From Mycobacterium heidelbergense (GTDB lineage Bacteria > Actinomycetota > Actinomycetes > Mycobacteriales > Mycobacteriaceae): a stretch of 64,000 nucleotides of DNA. Where the stretch lies: assembly GCF_010730745.1 (NCBI RefSeq), contig NZ_AP022615.1, positions 2,852,001 to 2,916,000 of the forward strand. The letters are read 5' to 3'. The translations under genes were made by a program, and so were the position numbers. The notes beneath the pieces are model-generated. The model ran no database searches, was not told the origin of the DNA, and worked only from the letters and a program-made list of their open reading frames with translations. Position 1 is the first letter of the stretch; every line of letters begins with the position of its first letter. Positions 25,935 through 34,930 of this stretch are shown here, piece after piece.

Positions 25935-27110
25935 GTGCAGCTGACCTTTGACGCCGACGTCGAGGCGTTCCGCGCCGAACTCGTGGCTTTCCTGGACGCG
26001 CATCTGCCCCCCGAGGCCGAGGCGGTCGAGCGGCCGCGGTCCAGTTCGCACGTCCCGGCGTGGGCCCGCCGCTGGCAACGGCTGCTGTTCGACAGCGGTT
26101 GGCTGCTGCCCGGCAACCCGCCGGAATTCGGTGGGCGCAACGCCACGCTGTTGCAGCAATACGTGTACCTGGAGGAGCTGGGGCGGCGGCGCATCTATCA
26201 AAGCTTCAATCCGCAGGGCGTGAGCATCATCGCGGCGTCGTTGTTGACGTTTGGCACGCCGGAGCAGAAGCGGCGATGGGCGGTGCCGATACTGCGGGCC
26301 GAGATCACCGCCTCGCTGGGGATGAGCGAGCCCGGGGCGGGATCGGATCTGGCGTCGCTGAAAACACGGGCGGTGCTTGACGGCGACCACTTCGTGGTCA
26401 ACGGGCAGAAGGTATGGACGTCGGGTGCCCACGACGCCGATGTGCTGTTGACGTTCGTCCGCACCGACCCGGACAGGCCAAAGCACAAGGGCATCAGCGC
26501 GTTAATGATCCCGACCGACACCCCCGGCGTGGTGTGCCGCCCGTTCGCGTCCATGTGCGACGGCGATGAGCTCGACTTCAACGAGGTCTTCTTCACCGAC
26601 GCGCGCGTGCCGGCCGAGAACCTGGTCGGTGAGCTCAACAACGGCTGGCGGGTGGCAACGGGTTCCCTGGGCCACGAACGCATCATGCTGTGGATGGGAT
26701 ATGTCGACTTATTGCACGAGCTGACCGTCGATTTCACGCCTTCCGGATCACTTGAGCGGGATCGCTACGCCACCCTGGTGATGGACTCCTACGCGCTGCG
26801 GCTGCTGGGGTCGGCGGCCCTGGCGCGCGCCGCTCGCGGGGAGGAGGACGTTCCCGCCCAATCGGTGCTCAAGCTCCTCGGTTCCGAAGCCCTGCAACGC
26901 GCCGCCGAGGACGCGCTGAACGCCGCGGGCGCCGACGGGCTCGTCTACCGCGCGGTCACCGCACCGTTCGCCCCGTTGAACCTGGATAGCCACTACCGCA
27001 GCTGGTTCGATCGATACGCGCGCAGCTTCGCCGCGACCATCGCCGGCGGCACCTCCGAGATCCAGCGCAACATCATCGCCGAACGAGTGCTCGGCATGCC
27101 GCGCACTTAG
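25935..27110 (+). CDS. Acyl-CoA dehydrogenase (FadE type)
   Basis: 391 residues from GTG 25935 with GGGGGGAAG upstream; the paralogue at 54332 starts the same way (QLTFD-DVEAFRAE). ACAD landmarks: 'LGMSEPGAGSDLASL', 'VNGQKVWTSGAHDADV' and the C-terminal 'IAGGTSEIQRNIIAERVLG'. It is very similar along its whole length to the 54332 protein. That copy has an adjacent smaller ACAD partner, but this one does not, so it may be homomeric or use the 53350 protein. Directly behind operator B. Confidence 0.85.
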   Translation: MQLTFDADVEAFRAELVAFLDAHLPPEAEAVERPRSSSHVPAWARRWQRLLFDSGWLLPGNPPEFGGRNATLLQQYVYLEELGRRRIYQSFNPQGVSIIAASLLTFGTPEQKRRWAVPILRAEITASLGMSEPGAGSDLASLKTRAVLDGDHFVVNGQKVWTSGAHDADVLLTFVRTDPDRPKHKGISALMIPTDTPGVVCRPFASMCDGDELDFNEVFFTDARVPAENLVGELNNGWRVATGSLGHERIMLWMGYVDLLHELTVDFTPSGSLERDRYATLVMDSYALRLLGSAALARAARGEEDVPAQSVLKLLGSEALQRAAEDALNAAGADGLVYRAVTAPFAPLNLDSHYRSWFDRYARSFAATIAGGTSEIQRNIIAERVLGMPRT

Positions 27111-27382
27111 CCCACGCTCGTTCGGGCGTCCAACCAGGCGTAGTAGCCGATCCCGACGAGCCCAGCCACGATCGACACCGCCCCTAACGCGATGCCGGCC
27201 AACGCGGTTCGGGGATTGTTTGCTTCGCCGCGCTGCACCCGCCGGCGGGCGATATCGCCGGTTATCACCGCCGCTATGCCGAATGGCACCCCGATCAGAA
27301 GCCAGCATGTGAAGAGTGAGACCAGGCCCAAGATCAACGAAGCGACGCCGAACTCGTTTCGGGGTGCATCGGGCTGACCCAT
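27107..27382 (-). CDS. Small DUF4190-type membrane protein
   Basis: 91 residues from ATG 27382. Two hydrophobic segments at about 13-38 ('VASLILGLVSLFTCWLLIGV') and 58-82 ('ALAGIALGAVSIVAGLVGIG') flank a short basic stretch 'GDIARRRVQRGEANNPRT'. This is the DUF4190 pattern common in actinobacteria. It overlaps the ACAD stop by four bases on the opposite strand. No link to the catabolic genes is visible. The 230 bases to the next gene hold nothing I recognise. Confidence 0.75.
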   Translation of the reverse strand: MGQPDAPRNEFGVASLILGLVSLFTCWLLIGVPFGIAAVITGDIARRRVQRGEANNPRTALAGIALGAVSIVAGLVGIGYYAWLDARTSVG

Positions 27383-27613
27383 CAGACGAGTCTACGTGGA
27401 GGTCGGCGTGGGTTGTCCGTCCGGCCCCTTCTGCTAAAGATTCCCCTGTGTCATAAGAATCCTGGGCCATACCGATGTGCCCATCTCATAGCGACTCTTC
27501 GGCGCGGCCCCACGCGGTCGCGTGCAGTCCCAGCGATTGTCGCGCAGAGGTGGGCAAAGAGCCACCACCGGCCTCCTGGTGACCCAAGTGACGGATGGGG
27601 CGAAAGCCGACCG

Positions 27614-28420
27614 CTACAGCTCGGCCAGCCGAGGCGCAGATCCCTTGGCGCGCAGCAGGCCTCCGGCCTCACGGGTAAGTTCCCGTGCGCCACCCAGCAG
27701 ACCGTCCAGCATCAGCGACCGTTTGACGTGGCGGTGCAGCGGGTGCTCGGCGGTGAAGCCGATGCCGGCCAGCACCTGCTGGCAGTGTCGCGCGGTGGTC
27801 AGGGCCGCCTGGCCGGCCGCCGCCTTGGCCAGCAGGGAGGCCAGGCCGTCGTCGTCTGGCCGCGCGCCGGCGACGTCCAAGGTCGCCTCGGCACCCTCGA
27901 TCGCGACGAGCGACTCGGCCAGCCGGTGCCGGACCGCCTGAAACGAGCTGATGCGCCGGCCGAATTGAACGCGATCCACGGCATGCTGACGTGCCAGCGA
28001 CAGCATCGCCCGGCTGGTCCCGATCAGCCACCAACCCAGTGCCCGCCGTCCCGCACTCAGCGCGGCCGATGACAACGGATCGCCCTGTCGCACAGGGTGT
28101 ATCGGAAGCTCGTCGTCGAGCGCCGAGCTGGGGCCGTCCCCGCGCTCCCACGCCACCGACGCGCCACCCGCGAACGGCAGCGGCAGCGTGCCCCCCGGTG
28201 TGGCTCCGGCCGCGCACAGCACCACGTCGTTGAGCACGGGTGCGTGCGCTCCGGTCTCACCAAGCAACCGGAACACCAAAGGAACTGCCGTGCTAGGCAT
28301 TTCGTACAACATGTCATACCATCCCAGGTCGGACAGCGCCGCGTCGAGCTTGGCGCCCGAAGCCGCGCTCATGATGGCGCGCAACGAGTCGGCCAGCATC
28401 TGCAATGCCCCGGAATCCAC
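27614..28420 (-). CDS. Acyl-CoA dehydrogenase, small partner subunit
   Basis: 268 residues from GTG 28420 (GGAAGGAGTGAGCC upstream). It is shorter than a standard ACAD and weak in the N-terminal domain, but the C-terminal helical domain is clear: 'RQHAVDRVQFGRRISSFQAV' and 'HRLAESLVAIEGAEATLD', then 'GIGFTAEHPLHRHVKR'. It follows a full-length ACAD after three bases. Adjacent unequal FadE genes in mycobacteria form alpha2-beta2 enzymes for ring or side-chain acyl-CoA, so this is likely the second subunit. Last gene of a seven-gene operon. Confidence 0.8.
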   Translation of the reverse strand: MDSGALQMLADSLRAIMSAASGAKLDAALSDLGWYDMLYEMPSTAVPLVFRLLGETGAHAPVLNDVVLCAAGATPGGTLPLPFAGGASVAWERGDGPSSALDDELPIHPVRQGDPLSSAALSAGRRALGWWLIGTSRAMLSLARQHAVDRVQFGRRISSFQAVRHRLAESLVAIEGAEATLDVAGARPDDDGLASLLAKAAAGQAALTTARHCQQVLAGIGFTAEHPLHRHVKRSLMLDGLLGGARELTREAGGLLRAKGSAPRLAEL

Positions 28421-28423
28421 GGC

Positions 28424-29512
28424 TCACTCCTTCCCCAGGTCGAGCAGCCGGCGGGCGATGATGTTGCGCTGAATCTCCGCGGTGCCGCCATAGATGGTCG
28501 CCGCGCGCGAGTACAGGTACTCCGGTCGCCACGGTGTGTCTTCGAGCTCGAGAGCCCCCGGCAGCAGATCGCGGACGGTGTCGTAGAGCCGTTGTTCGGC
28601 GGTGGACAGCAGCACCTTGTCGATGGAGGTCTCCGGACCGAGCCGCTCTCCGTTGCCCAACCGGTGCTGGGTGCCGCGGGACCGGCATCGCAACGTGTGA
28701 AGCGCAAGATACGCAGCGCCAAGCGCGAATTCATCGACCTCGTGGGCTTCCGTGAGGAGTCCGTCGAACCGTGAGTAGAGGTAGGCGATCCGCTGCCAGA
28801 AGCAGGTGGAGCGCTCATAGGGCAGCAGGTCCATCGCGAGGCGCCAGCCGTCCCCGGGCCGGCCGAGCATCCGGCTCGCGGGGACCACCACGTCGTCGTA
28901 GTGCACCTCGCAGAATTCGTCCACCCCGTGCATCGTGCGCAGCGGCCGGATGGTGATGCCCGGCGTGTCCAGGTCGACGAAGAACGCGGTGATGCCGTCA
29001 TGGCCCGCGGCCGTGCGGGTGAGCAGGACGCATCGCGTGGAGAACTGCGCGAAGCTGGTCCAAACCTTCTGCCCGTTGACAATCCAGTTGTCCCCCCGGG
29101 GCGTCGCGCGGGTGGACAGCGAGGCCAGGTCGCTGCCGGACCCCGGTTCGGAAAATCCCTGGCACCATTGCTCGCGGCCGCTCAGCAGCCGCGGCACCAT
29201 TTCCGCGGCGAGTTCCGGTGGGGCGTAATCGATCATGGTGGGCGCGAGCACCTCGACCATCGAATAGGGGCCCGGCTCGGCCAGCCTGCGGCCCACCACC
29301 TCCTCGCCGACGATCGCGCGAAGCGCCGCGGGCCCACCCAATCCGCCGACCTCGACGGGCCAGCCGTACCGCATCCAATCGGCGTCGTAGAGCGCGCGGT
29401 GGACTCGGGCGAGCTGCCGCATCTGGCCCTGCAGCGAGTGGTCGGGTCCGGGCGTCAGGTCGTGGTCGTCGAGCCACGCACGCAGATCGGCCCGGAACTG
29501 GGCGACATTCAC
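28424..29512 (-). CDS. Acyl-CoA dehydrogenase, large partner subunit
   Basis: 362 residues from GTG 29512, which overlaps the upstream stop (GTGA). Landmarks: 'YGWPVEVGGLGG', 'QGFSEPGSGSDLASLSTRA', 'VNGQKVWTSFAQFSTR' and the terminal 'YGGTAEIQRNIIARRLLDLG'. Partner of the 27614 protein by adjacency. In the operon headed by a carboxymuconolactone-decarboxylase-like protein and a Rieske oxygenase, it would desaturate the CoA thioester formed after ring oxidation. The in-frame extension upstream of 29512 overlies the SnoaL gene and is not used. Confidence 0.85.
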   Translation of the reverse strand: MNVAQFRADLRAWLDDHDLTPGPDHSLQGQMRQLARVHRALYDADWMRYGWPVEVGGLGGPAALRAIVGEEVVGRRLAEPGPYSMVEVLAPTMIDYAPPELAAEMVPRLLSGREQWCQGFSEPGSGSDLASLSTRATPRGDNWIVNGQKVWTSFAQFSTRCVLLTRTAAGHDGITAFFVDLDTPGITIRPLRTMHGVDEFCEVHYDDVVVPASRMLGRPGDGWRLAMDLLPYERSTCFWQRIAYLYSRFDGLLTEAHEVDEFALGAAYLALHTLRCRSRGTQHRLGNGERLGPETSIDKVLLSTAEQRLYDTVRDLLPGALELEDTPWRPEYLYSRAATIYGGTAEIQRNIIARRLLDLGKE

Positions 29513-29928
29513 GGGGCGGGACGGCCTACGGCGTGCGGGCGGCCCGAGTCGTGCGCGCCGCTGCGGCGGATGAACGTCATGGCGCGGGTCTTCAGCCGCC
29601 AGCCGTCGGCGGTGCGGGCGTAGGTGTCGCGGTAGTAGCCGATCCGCATGTCGTGGGTGGCGTGCTCGATGAAGCACAACGGTTGGGTGCCGCTCGCCGA
29701 ATCGCCGTCGATGTCGACCGCCGCGGTTCCGGTGAGAAACAAGCCCTTTGGCGCGGCGGCCACCAGCTCCGGGAACCTGTCCAGGCCGTAGGTGTCGCCG
29801 AAGGCGCTGTAGGTTCCGTCGGGTGTGAAGACGGCCAGCAGGCCGTCGATGTCTTCCTGGGTGATGGTGACCGCGTAGCGGGCGAGCAGCTGCTGGATCT
29901 CGACGAGATCGTCAGTTCTGGTCGACAT
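29509..29928 (-). CDS. SnoaL/NTF2-like small protein
   Basis: 139 residues from ATG 29928. The sequence 'DLVEIQQLLARYAVTITQED', 'LLAVFTPDGTYSAFGDTYG' and 'RDTYARTADGWRLKTRAMTF' is the cone-shaped NTF2-like fold used by SnoaL-type hydrolases, isomerases and ring-hydroxylase small subunits. With a Rieske alpha subunit in the same operon, it might act as a non-canonical partner or as an isomerase/dehydratase. It overlaps both neighbours by a few bases. Confidence 0.75.
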   Translation of the reverse strand: MSTRTDDLVEIQQLLARYAVTITQEDIDGLLAVFTPDGTYSAFGDTYGLDRFPELVAAAPKGLFLTGTAAVDIDGDSASGTQPLCFIEHATHDMRIGYYRDTYARTADGWRLKTRAMTFIRRSGAHDSGRPHAVGRPAP

Positions 29929-31126
29929 AGACCTTGCCGCCTTTCATGACGAAACCGACGTGCTGGGCAACGGTGATGTCGTCCAACGGGTTTCCTGGTA
30001 CCGCGATGATATCCGCGAGCTGGCCCCGCGCGAGCCGTCCCCGGTCGTCCGCGTTGATCAGCTCGGCGGCGGTCACCGTGGCCGCCCGCAGCACCGCCAG
30101 TGGCGGCAATCCCCATTCGACAAGGGTGACGAGCTCATCGGCGTTGCGGCCGTGCGGTATCGCGGGGGCATCGGTGCCGACCGCGATCTTCACACCGGCC
30201 TCGTGGGCGGCCAGTATCGAGGCGCGCGATCGCGGGAACATCTCGGCGGCCTTGGCCTGCAGCTCGGGCGGGGCGTGTGACACGTCCATGCCCTCCGCCA
30301 GGCGCCGGGTGGATACCAAAAACGTGCCGTGCTCGACCATCGCCGCGATCGCCCCGTCGTCGATCAGGAAGCCGTGCTCGATGCAATCGATGCCGGCGGC
30401 CACGGCGTGCTTGACCGCCTCGGCGCCGTGCGTGTGCGCCGCCACGCGCAGGCCACGCCGGTGCGCCTCATCGACGATCGCGCGCAGTTCCTCGTCCGAA
30501 TAGTGCTGCGCGCCAGGGGGGCCCGTCAGCGACATCACCCCGCCCGAGCAGCAGACCTTGATCAACTGCGCGCCGTGTTTGATCTGGTAGCGCACCGCCT
30601 TGCGGATCTCGTCGATCCCGTTGGCGATGCCCTCCTCGACCGTCAGCTCCAGCACGTGCGGCGCGAACGCGGCGAACATCGTCGGATCCAGATGCCCGCC
30701 GGTGGGTGTGATGGCATGGCCGGCCGGCACCACCCGCGGCCCGTCGATCCAGCCCGCGTCGATGGCCCTGCCCAGCGCGACATCGAGCAGGTAGCCGCCC
30801 GTCTTGACGAACAACCCGAGGTTGCGCACCGTGGTGAACCCGGCGCGCAGCGTGCGGCGGGCATTGCCGACCGCGCGCAGCACCCGCGTCGGCGGGTCAT
30901 CCTGTACCTGGGACAGGCCGGGCTTCTCGCCGCGCCCGCCCATGAGCAGGTTGACCTCCATGTCCATCAGCCCGGGCAACAGGATCTGATCGCCGAGATC
31001 GATCAGCTTGCCCTCAACGCCGCCGCCGACATCGGCGATCTGGTCGCCCTCGATGTGCAGGATGCCCGGCGACCGGATCTCGCCGGCTTCGACGTCGAGC
31101 AGCCCGGCGGCCTTGAGCGTCAACAC
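29912..31126 (-). CDS. Imidazolonepropionase-type amidohydrolase with altered HxH motif
   Basis: 404 residues from GTG 31126. The barrel motifs are those of the amidohydrolase superfamily: carboxylated-Lys region 'AQLIKVCCSGGVMS', 'VAAHTHGAEAVKHAVAAG', 'IDCIEHG' and 'VGTDAPAIPHG'. The first metal motif, normally 'GLIDMHVH', reads 'GLMDMEVNLLMGG', so both His are replaced (Glu and Asn). It may use one metal or a changed site. It overlaps the SnoaL gene by 17 bases and begins three bases after its upstream neighbour. Confidence 0.8.
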   Translation of the reverse strand: MLTLKAAGLLDVEAGEIRSPGILHIEGDQIADVGGGVEGKLIDLGDQILLPGLMDMEVNLLMGGRGEKPGLSQVQDDPPTRVLRAVGNARRTLRAGFTTVRNLGLFVKTGGYLLDVALGRAIDAGWIDGPRVVPAGHAITPTGGHLDPTMFAAFAPHVLELTVEEGIANGIDEIRKAVRYQIKHGAQLIKVCCSGGVMSLTGPPGAQHYSDEELRAIVDEAHRRGLRVAAHTHGAEAVKHAVAAGIDCIEHGFLIDDGAIAAMVEHGTFLVSTRRLAEGMDVSHAPPELQAKAAEMFPRSRASILAAHEAGVKIAVGTDAPAIPHGRNADELVTLVEWGLPPLAVLRAATVTAAELINADDRGRLARGQLADIIAVPGNPLDDITVAQHVGFVMKGGKVYVDQN

Positions 31127-31129
31127 TTC

Positions 31130-31453
31130 CTAGATCACCGGCTCTTTGATCAGCTTCACCCAGGCCGCGCCGCTGTCGGGGACCCGCGGCTGCTTCCACG
31201 CCTCGATCGGAAACGACACCATGACCAGCGACTGCATCAGGTGCATGAGCGTTCGTGCGTCCTCGGGCAGATCGTCGAGTGGGAACTTGTCGCAGTAGGC
31301 GATCACGTCGTTCAGACGGGGAAATGCCGCGTCGTAGAACGCCTGCATCTCGGTCATCGTCGAGGCCAGCCGCTTCGCATAGCGTTCGGGTTCGGTGGCC
31401 AGGTCCCAATCCAAATACGGCTCCAGGTCGGCGAATTCAGACGGTAGCGCCAT
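31130..31453 (-). CDS. Small protein of unknown function in the Rieske operon
   Basis: 107 residues from ATG 31453, overlapping the Rieske gene by 17 bases. Not recognised. It looks helical ('YAKRLASTMTEMQAFYDAAF', 'DARTLMHLMQSLVMVSF'), acidic at the N-terminus, with no signal peptide or membrane segment and only one Cys. Tight coupling to the Rieske alpha subunit suggests it helps that oxygenase or its substrate, but nothing in the sequence shows how. Confidence 0.7.
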   Translation of the reverse strand: MALPSEFADLEPYLDWDLATEPERYAKRLASTMTEMQAFYDAAFPRLNDVIAYCDKFPLDDLPEDARTLMHLMQSLVMVSFPIEAWKQPRVPDSGAAWVKLIKEPVI

Positions 31454-32717
31454 TGTTGGCGTACTCCTTTACAAAGTCACCGGTCACCTTGTGCAGGTGG
31501 CGGAGCAGGATTTCCTGATCGCACAGCGGAAAGTCCCGAACGACCCGGGTGCCGATCATCGTCTGCGTCGCTTCCAACGTGTTGGCGTCCTGCAACGCGT
31601 ACTCCTTGAACGTCACCGCGGCGAGCTCATGGGCCAACCGCTCCCGCGCGTTTCTCGGTGGGACGAAATACAGCGTGCACTCGAAGATGTGCTTGTCGAC
31701 GGCGGTCGGCCAGTAGTGATAGGTGAGGAACCAGCCTGGCTCCCAGATCAACAGCATGAAGTTCGGGTAGAAGTGCCACGAGTCGATGCCCCACTGCTTG
31801 ACTTTCTTCGGGTTGACGCCCGGCGGCAGCTGATCGAGATTGGCGATGACGTCGGGCTTGTCCCAAGGTCCGAACAAGCCGCTGCGCAGCACCCGGTCCA
31901 TGGGCTTGACCATCTTCATGTCCGCGGGCGGCGCCTGACCGCCCCAGGTCGAGATCATCCCATGCGGGCTGGCCAGCTCGTAGTGCAGCGCCTCGAAGCC
32001 GTACTTCATGATCTTGGCGGCTTCTTCCTTGGTGTACTGGCCTTGGTGGAGCACCGGCGCGTGGTAGAACTCGGCGAACGCGTCGATGAACAGCTTCCAG
32101 TTGCTGCCGACCTCCGCCCGGTAGGAGTAGGACTCGGTCATCTCGCCGAAGGGGTAGCCCTCGATGCCCTTGGCCAGCGGTCCGAGGTAGTCGACGAGCG
32201 GCATCGCGTCTCGGTCTAAGTTGACGAAGACGAACCCCTCCCACACCTCGCAGCGGACGGGCACGAGTCCGTACTGACCCTTGTCGACGTCGAAGAACTC
32301 GTCTTCCTGCTGGATGAAGGTCAGATCGCCGTCCAGGCTGTAGCGCCAGGCGTGGTACTTGCAGGTGAATTGCCGGCAGGTGCCCGACGTCTCCTCGTGC
32401 GGATAGTCGTTCCACACCAACTTGTTTCCGCGGTGGCGGCAGACGTTGTGATACGCCTTGACCGACCCATCTTTGGTCTTGACGACGATCACCGACATGC
32501 CCTTGCCGGCCGACGGCAGCTCCTTGGTGAAGTAGCTGCCGGTGCGCGGCAGCCGCTCGACCCGGCCGACGTTGAGCCACGTCCGCTTGAAGATGGCCTC
32601 GCGCTCGGCTTCGAAGAAGGCTGGGTCGATCGAGTCGGTGTAATCGACCGGCGCGGTGCCCAGTTCGGGATAGTTTTCTGTCCAGCTTCCCGCGGCTGGT
32701 TTCGCGAAGTGGGGCAA
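31437..32717 (-). CDS. Rieske non-haem iron ring-hydroxylating oxygenase, alpha subunit
   Basis: 426 residues. Rieske motif CxH (Cys93, His95) in 'NVCRHRGNKLVW', then CxxH (Cys119, His122) in 'FTCKYHAWRY', with a longer spacer than usual between them. The mononuclear iron site follows in 'LFIDAFAEFYHAPVLHQ'. Two-component type; no beta subunit gene is present, though a SnoaL-like protein is in the operon. Electron donors could be the Rieske ferredoxin at 50309 or one of the ferredoxins at 40-48 kb. Probable role: ring or C-H oxygenation. Confidence 0.9.
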   Translation of the reverse strand: MPHFAKPAAGSWTENYPELGTAPVDYTDSIDPAFFEAEREAIFKRTWLNVGRVERLPRTGSYFTKELPSAGKGMSVIVVKTKDGSVKAYHNVCRHRGNKLVWNDYPHEETSGTCRQFTCKYHAWRYSLDGDLTFIQQEDEFFDVDKGQYGLVPVRCEVWEGFVFVNLDRDAMPLVDYLGPLAKGIEGYPFGEMTESYSYRAEVGSNWKLFIDAFAEFYHAPVLHQGQYTKEEAAKIMKYGFEALHYELASPHGMISTWGGQAPPADMKMVKPMDRVLRSGLFGPWDKPDVIANLDQLPPGVNPKKVKQWGIDSWHFYPNFMLLIWEPGWFLTYHYWPTAVDKHIFECTLYFVPPRNARERLAHELAAVTFKEYALQDANTLEATQTMIGTRVVRDFPLCDQEILLRHLHKVTGDFVKEYANNGATV

Positions 32718-32722
32718 GGCTC

Positions 32723-33271
32723 TTACCTCTCTACCTCTTCTAGTTCTATGCCAAAGGTGTTGAAAGCCATGGCCAGCAGCGTGTAGCAGCCGACCGTGAA
32801 GACGAAGTCCATCCGCTGCCGGTCGTCCAGTCGCTCGCCGAGGGCGGCCCAGGTCTCGTCGGACAGCTGGGATTTCTCGTCGAGCTCGTCGACTCCGGCG
32901 AGCACGGCACGCTCGAACGCATCGAGGTCGCCGGCGTTACCGTCCCCGGGCCGGCGAACCGCGGCGATCTCGTCGTCGCGTAATCCGGCCTCCTTGGCCA
33001 GGGCAACGTGATGGGTCCATTCGTACGCACAGTCGCGGCGATGCGCGACCCGCAGGATGGCCAGTTCGCGGATGCGCGGCGGCAGCGTCGACGAATAGAG
33101 GAGGTGGACGTTGAACCGGAGAAATGCCTTGGCCAGCGCCGGGTGGTTGGCCAACGTCGAAAGCGCGTTGCCGGCGTCGCGCGGGTTGCGGCGTTCCGCG
33201 GGCAACATGCCCGACAGCGACCGCTGGACAGCCTCGTCCCACTCCTCGGCGGGCAGCGGCCGCAGGCGCAT
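32723..33271 (-). CDS. Carboxymuconolactone-decarboxylase-family (AhpD-like) protein
   Basis: 182 residues from ATG 33271. The CMD domain 'LPPRIRELAILRVAHRRDCA' with 'YEWTHHVALAKEAGL' is clear. The CxxC of AhpD is absent (DCAYE), as in many CMD proteins of catabolic clusters. First gene of the seven-gene minus-strand operon (33271 to 27614) behind operator C, five bases before the Rieske gene. It may be a decarboxylase, an isomerase or a peroxide-protection protein; sequence does not decide. Confidence 0.8.
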   Translation of the reverse strand: MRLRPLPAEEWDEAVQRSLSGMLPAERRNPRDAGNALSTLANHPALAKAFLRFNVHLLYSSTLPPRIRELAILRVAHRRDCAYEWTHHVALAKEAGLRDDEIAAVRRPGDGNAGDLDAFERAVLAGVDELDEKSQLSDETWAALGERLDDRQRMDFVFTVGCYTLLAMAFNTFGIELEEVER

Positions 33272-33315
33272 CCGCGGTCTCCTCTCGGCGTCCTCCCGAT
33301 CACCTCTCGGTGAGA

Positions 33316-33330
33316 GAGAATCAGATTCTC
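33316..33330. promoter_or_regulatory. Operator C upstream of the Rieske operon
   Basis: GAGAATCAGATTCTC is a perfect 7-1-7 palindrome 45 bases before the ATG at 33271. More half-sites surround it: TCTCGGTGAGA at 33305-33315 and TTTCTC at 33332-33337, so up to four half-sites lie in about 35 bases. Confidence 0.65.
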
Positions 33331-33499
33331 ATTTCTCAGCAATAGACTTGCACGATTCGGTCGGCTGGTCAATGCCGGTGGGTACGGTGCCTACCACCGG
33401 CCCGCGCAGGTCGGACGCCCGGTATAGGCGGGCAATGTGACTCGTCGCCGGGCCCGCCTCCCGGCCCGGGGGGCTCGGCATGGCCGTCCTGGATGTTGA

Positions 33500-33526
33500 T
33501 TCTCGCTTGGCGAGAAGATAGTTTTC
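33500..33526 (+). promoter_or_regulatory. Operator D upstream of the amidohydrolase-ACAD-ECH-thiolase operon
   Basis: TTCTCGC-TTG-GCGAGAA (33500-33516) is a perfect inverted repeat and runs into GAGAAGATAGTTTTC (33512-33526), a degenerate copy of the operator motif. The layout matches site B (TTCTC, spacer, GAGAA, then the 15-base core). Together with operator C it makes the 33272-33615 region a divergent control region; I see no gene there. Confidence 0.5.
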
Positions 33527-33615
33527 ACATTAGTGATCTTGTCGCAAGGCAGCGGTTCGCCGAGGCTGTGTGGGAGCGGAATCGAAGAGATGGACCCGAG
33601 GGAAGGGCAACGGCC

Positions 33616-34914
33616 ATGAACAAAGAAGACATGATCCTGATCAGTGTCGACGACCACACCGTCGAGCCGCCGGACATGTTCAAGAACCATCTGCCGAAGA
33701 AGTACCTCGACGACGCGCCCCGGCTGGTGCACAACGCCGACGGCTCGGACATGTGGAAGTTCCGCGACACGGTGATCCCCAACGTGGCGCTCAACGCGGT
33801 CGCCGGCCGGCCGAAGGAGGAGTACGGCATCGAGCCAACCGGGCTCGACGAGATCCGGCCGGGTTGCTACAACGTCGACGAGCGCGTCAAGGACATGAAC
33901 GCCGGTGGCATCCTGGCTTCGATCTGCTTCCCGTCCTTCCCGGGTTTCGCCGGGCGGCTGTTCGCCACTGACGACCACGATTTCTCGATCGCGCTGGTGC
34001 AGGCCTACAACGACTGGCACATCGACGAGTGGTGCGGCGCCTACCCGGCGCGATTCATCCCGATGGCGATCCCGGTGATCTGGGACGCCGAGGAGTGCGC
34101 CGCCGAGGTGCGCCGGGTGTCGAAGAAGGGTGTGCATGCGCTGACGTTCACCGAGAACCCGGCCGCGATGGGGTACCCCAGCTTTCACAACGAGTACTGG
34201 AACCCGCTGTGGAAAGCGTTGTGCGACACCAACACCGTGATGAACGTGCACATCGGATCCTCGGGCCGGCTCGCGATCACCGCGCCGGACGCGCCGATGG
34301 ACGTGATGATCACCCTGCAGCCGATGAACATCGTGCAGGCCGCGGCGGACCTGCTGTGGTCGCGGCCGATCAAGGAGTACCCGGACCTGAAGATCGCGCT
34401 CTCCGAGGGCGGAACCGGCTGGATTCCCTACTTCCTGGAGCGCGCCGACCGGACCTTCGAGATGCACTCCGCGTGGACGCACCAGGACTTCAAGGGCAAG
34501 CTGCCCAGCGAGGTTTTCCGCGACCACTTCCTGACCTGCTTCATCAGCGACAAGGTTGGCGTGGCGCTGCGCAACATGATCGGCATCGACAACATTTGTT
34601 GGGAGGCCGACTACCCGCACAGCGACTCGATGTGGCCGGGGGCGCCCGAGGAGCTGTGGGACGTGCTGTCGTTGAACAACGTTCCCGACGACGAGATCAA
34701 CAAGATGACCTACGAGAACGCCATGCGTTGGTACTCGTTCGATCCGTTCACCCACATTTCGCGCGAACAGGCGGCCGTGGGTGCGCTGCGCAAGGCCGCC
34801 GAGGGGCACGACGTGTCCATAAAGGCGCAGGGCCACGAAAAGGACAGTCGAGGTGGCTCGTCTTTCGCGGATTTCGCGGCGAACGCGAAAGCCCTTACCG
34901 GCAACAAGGACTGA
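33616..34914 (+). CDS. Amidohydrolase-2 family protein
   Basis: 432 residues from ATG 33616 with GGAAGGGCAACGG upstream; the open frame before it is not used. Landmarks: 'LISVDDHTVEPPDMFKNHLP', 'VNVHIGSSG', 'IALSEGGTGWIPYFLERADR' and 'ICWEADYPHSDSMWPGAP', where Asp is the metal ligand. The same branch as the 15271 protein, found with CoA-dependent degradation genes in mycobacteria. It may open a lactone or remove a carboxylate. Followed by a hairpin element, then the ACAD gene. Confidence 0.85.
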   Translation: MNKEDMILISVDDHTVEPPDMFKNHLPKKYLDDAPRLVHNADGSDMWKFRDTVIPNVALNAVAGRPKEEYGIEPTGLDEIRPGCYNVDERVKDMNAGGILASICFPSFPGFAGRLFATDDHDFSIALVQAYNDWHIDEWCGAYPARFIPMAIPVIWDAEECAAEVRRVSKKGVHALTFTENPAAMGYPSFHNEYWNPLWKALCDTNTVMNVHIGSSGRLAITAPDAPMDVMITLQPMNIVQAAADLLWSRPIKEYPDLKIALSEGGTGWIPYFLERADRTFEMHSAWTHQDFKGKLPSEVFRDHFLTCFISDKVGVALRNMIGIDNICWEADYPHSDSMWPGAPEELWDVLSLNNVPDDEINKMTYENAMRWYSFDPFTHISREQAAVGALRKAAEGHDVSIKAQGHEKDSRGGSSFADFAANAKALTGNKD

Positions 34915-34930
34915 GGCGCGCCGGTGCCCG

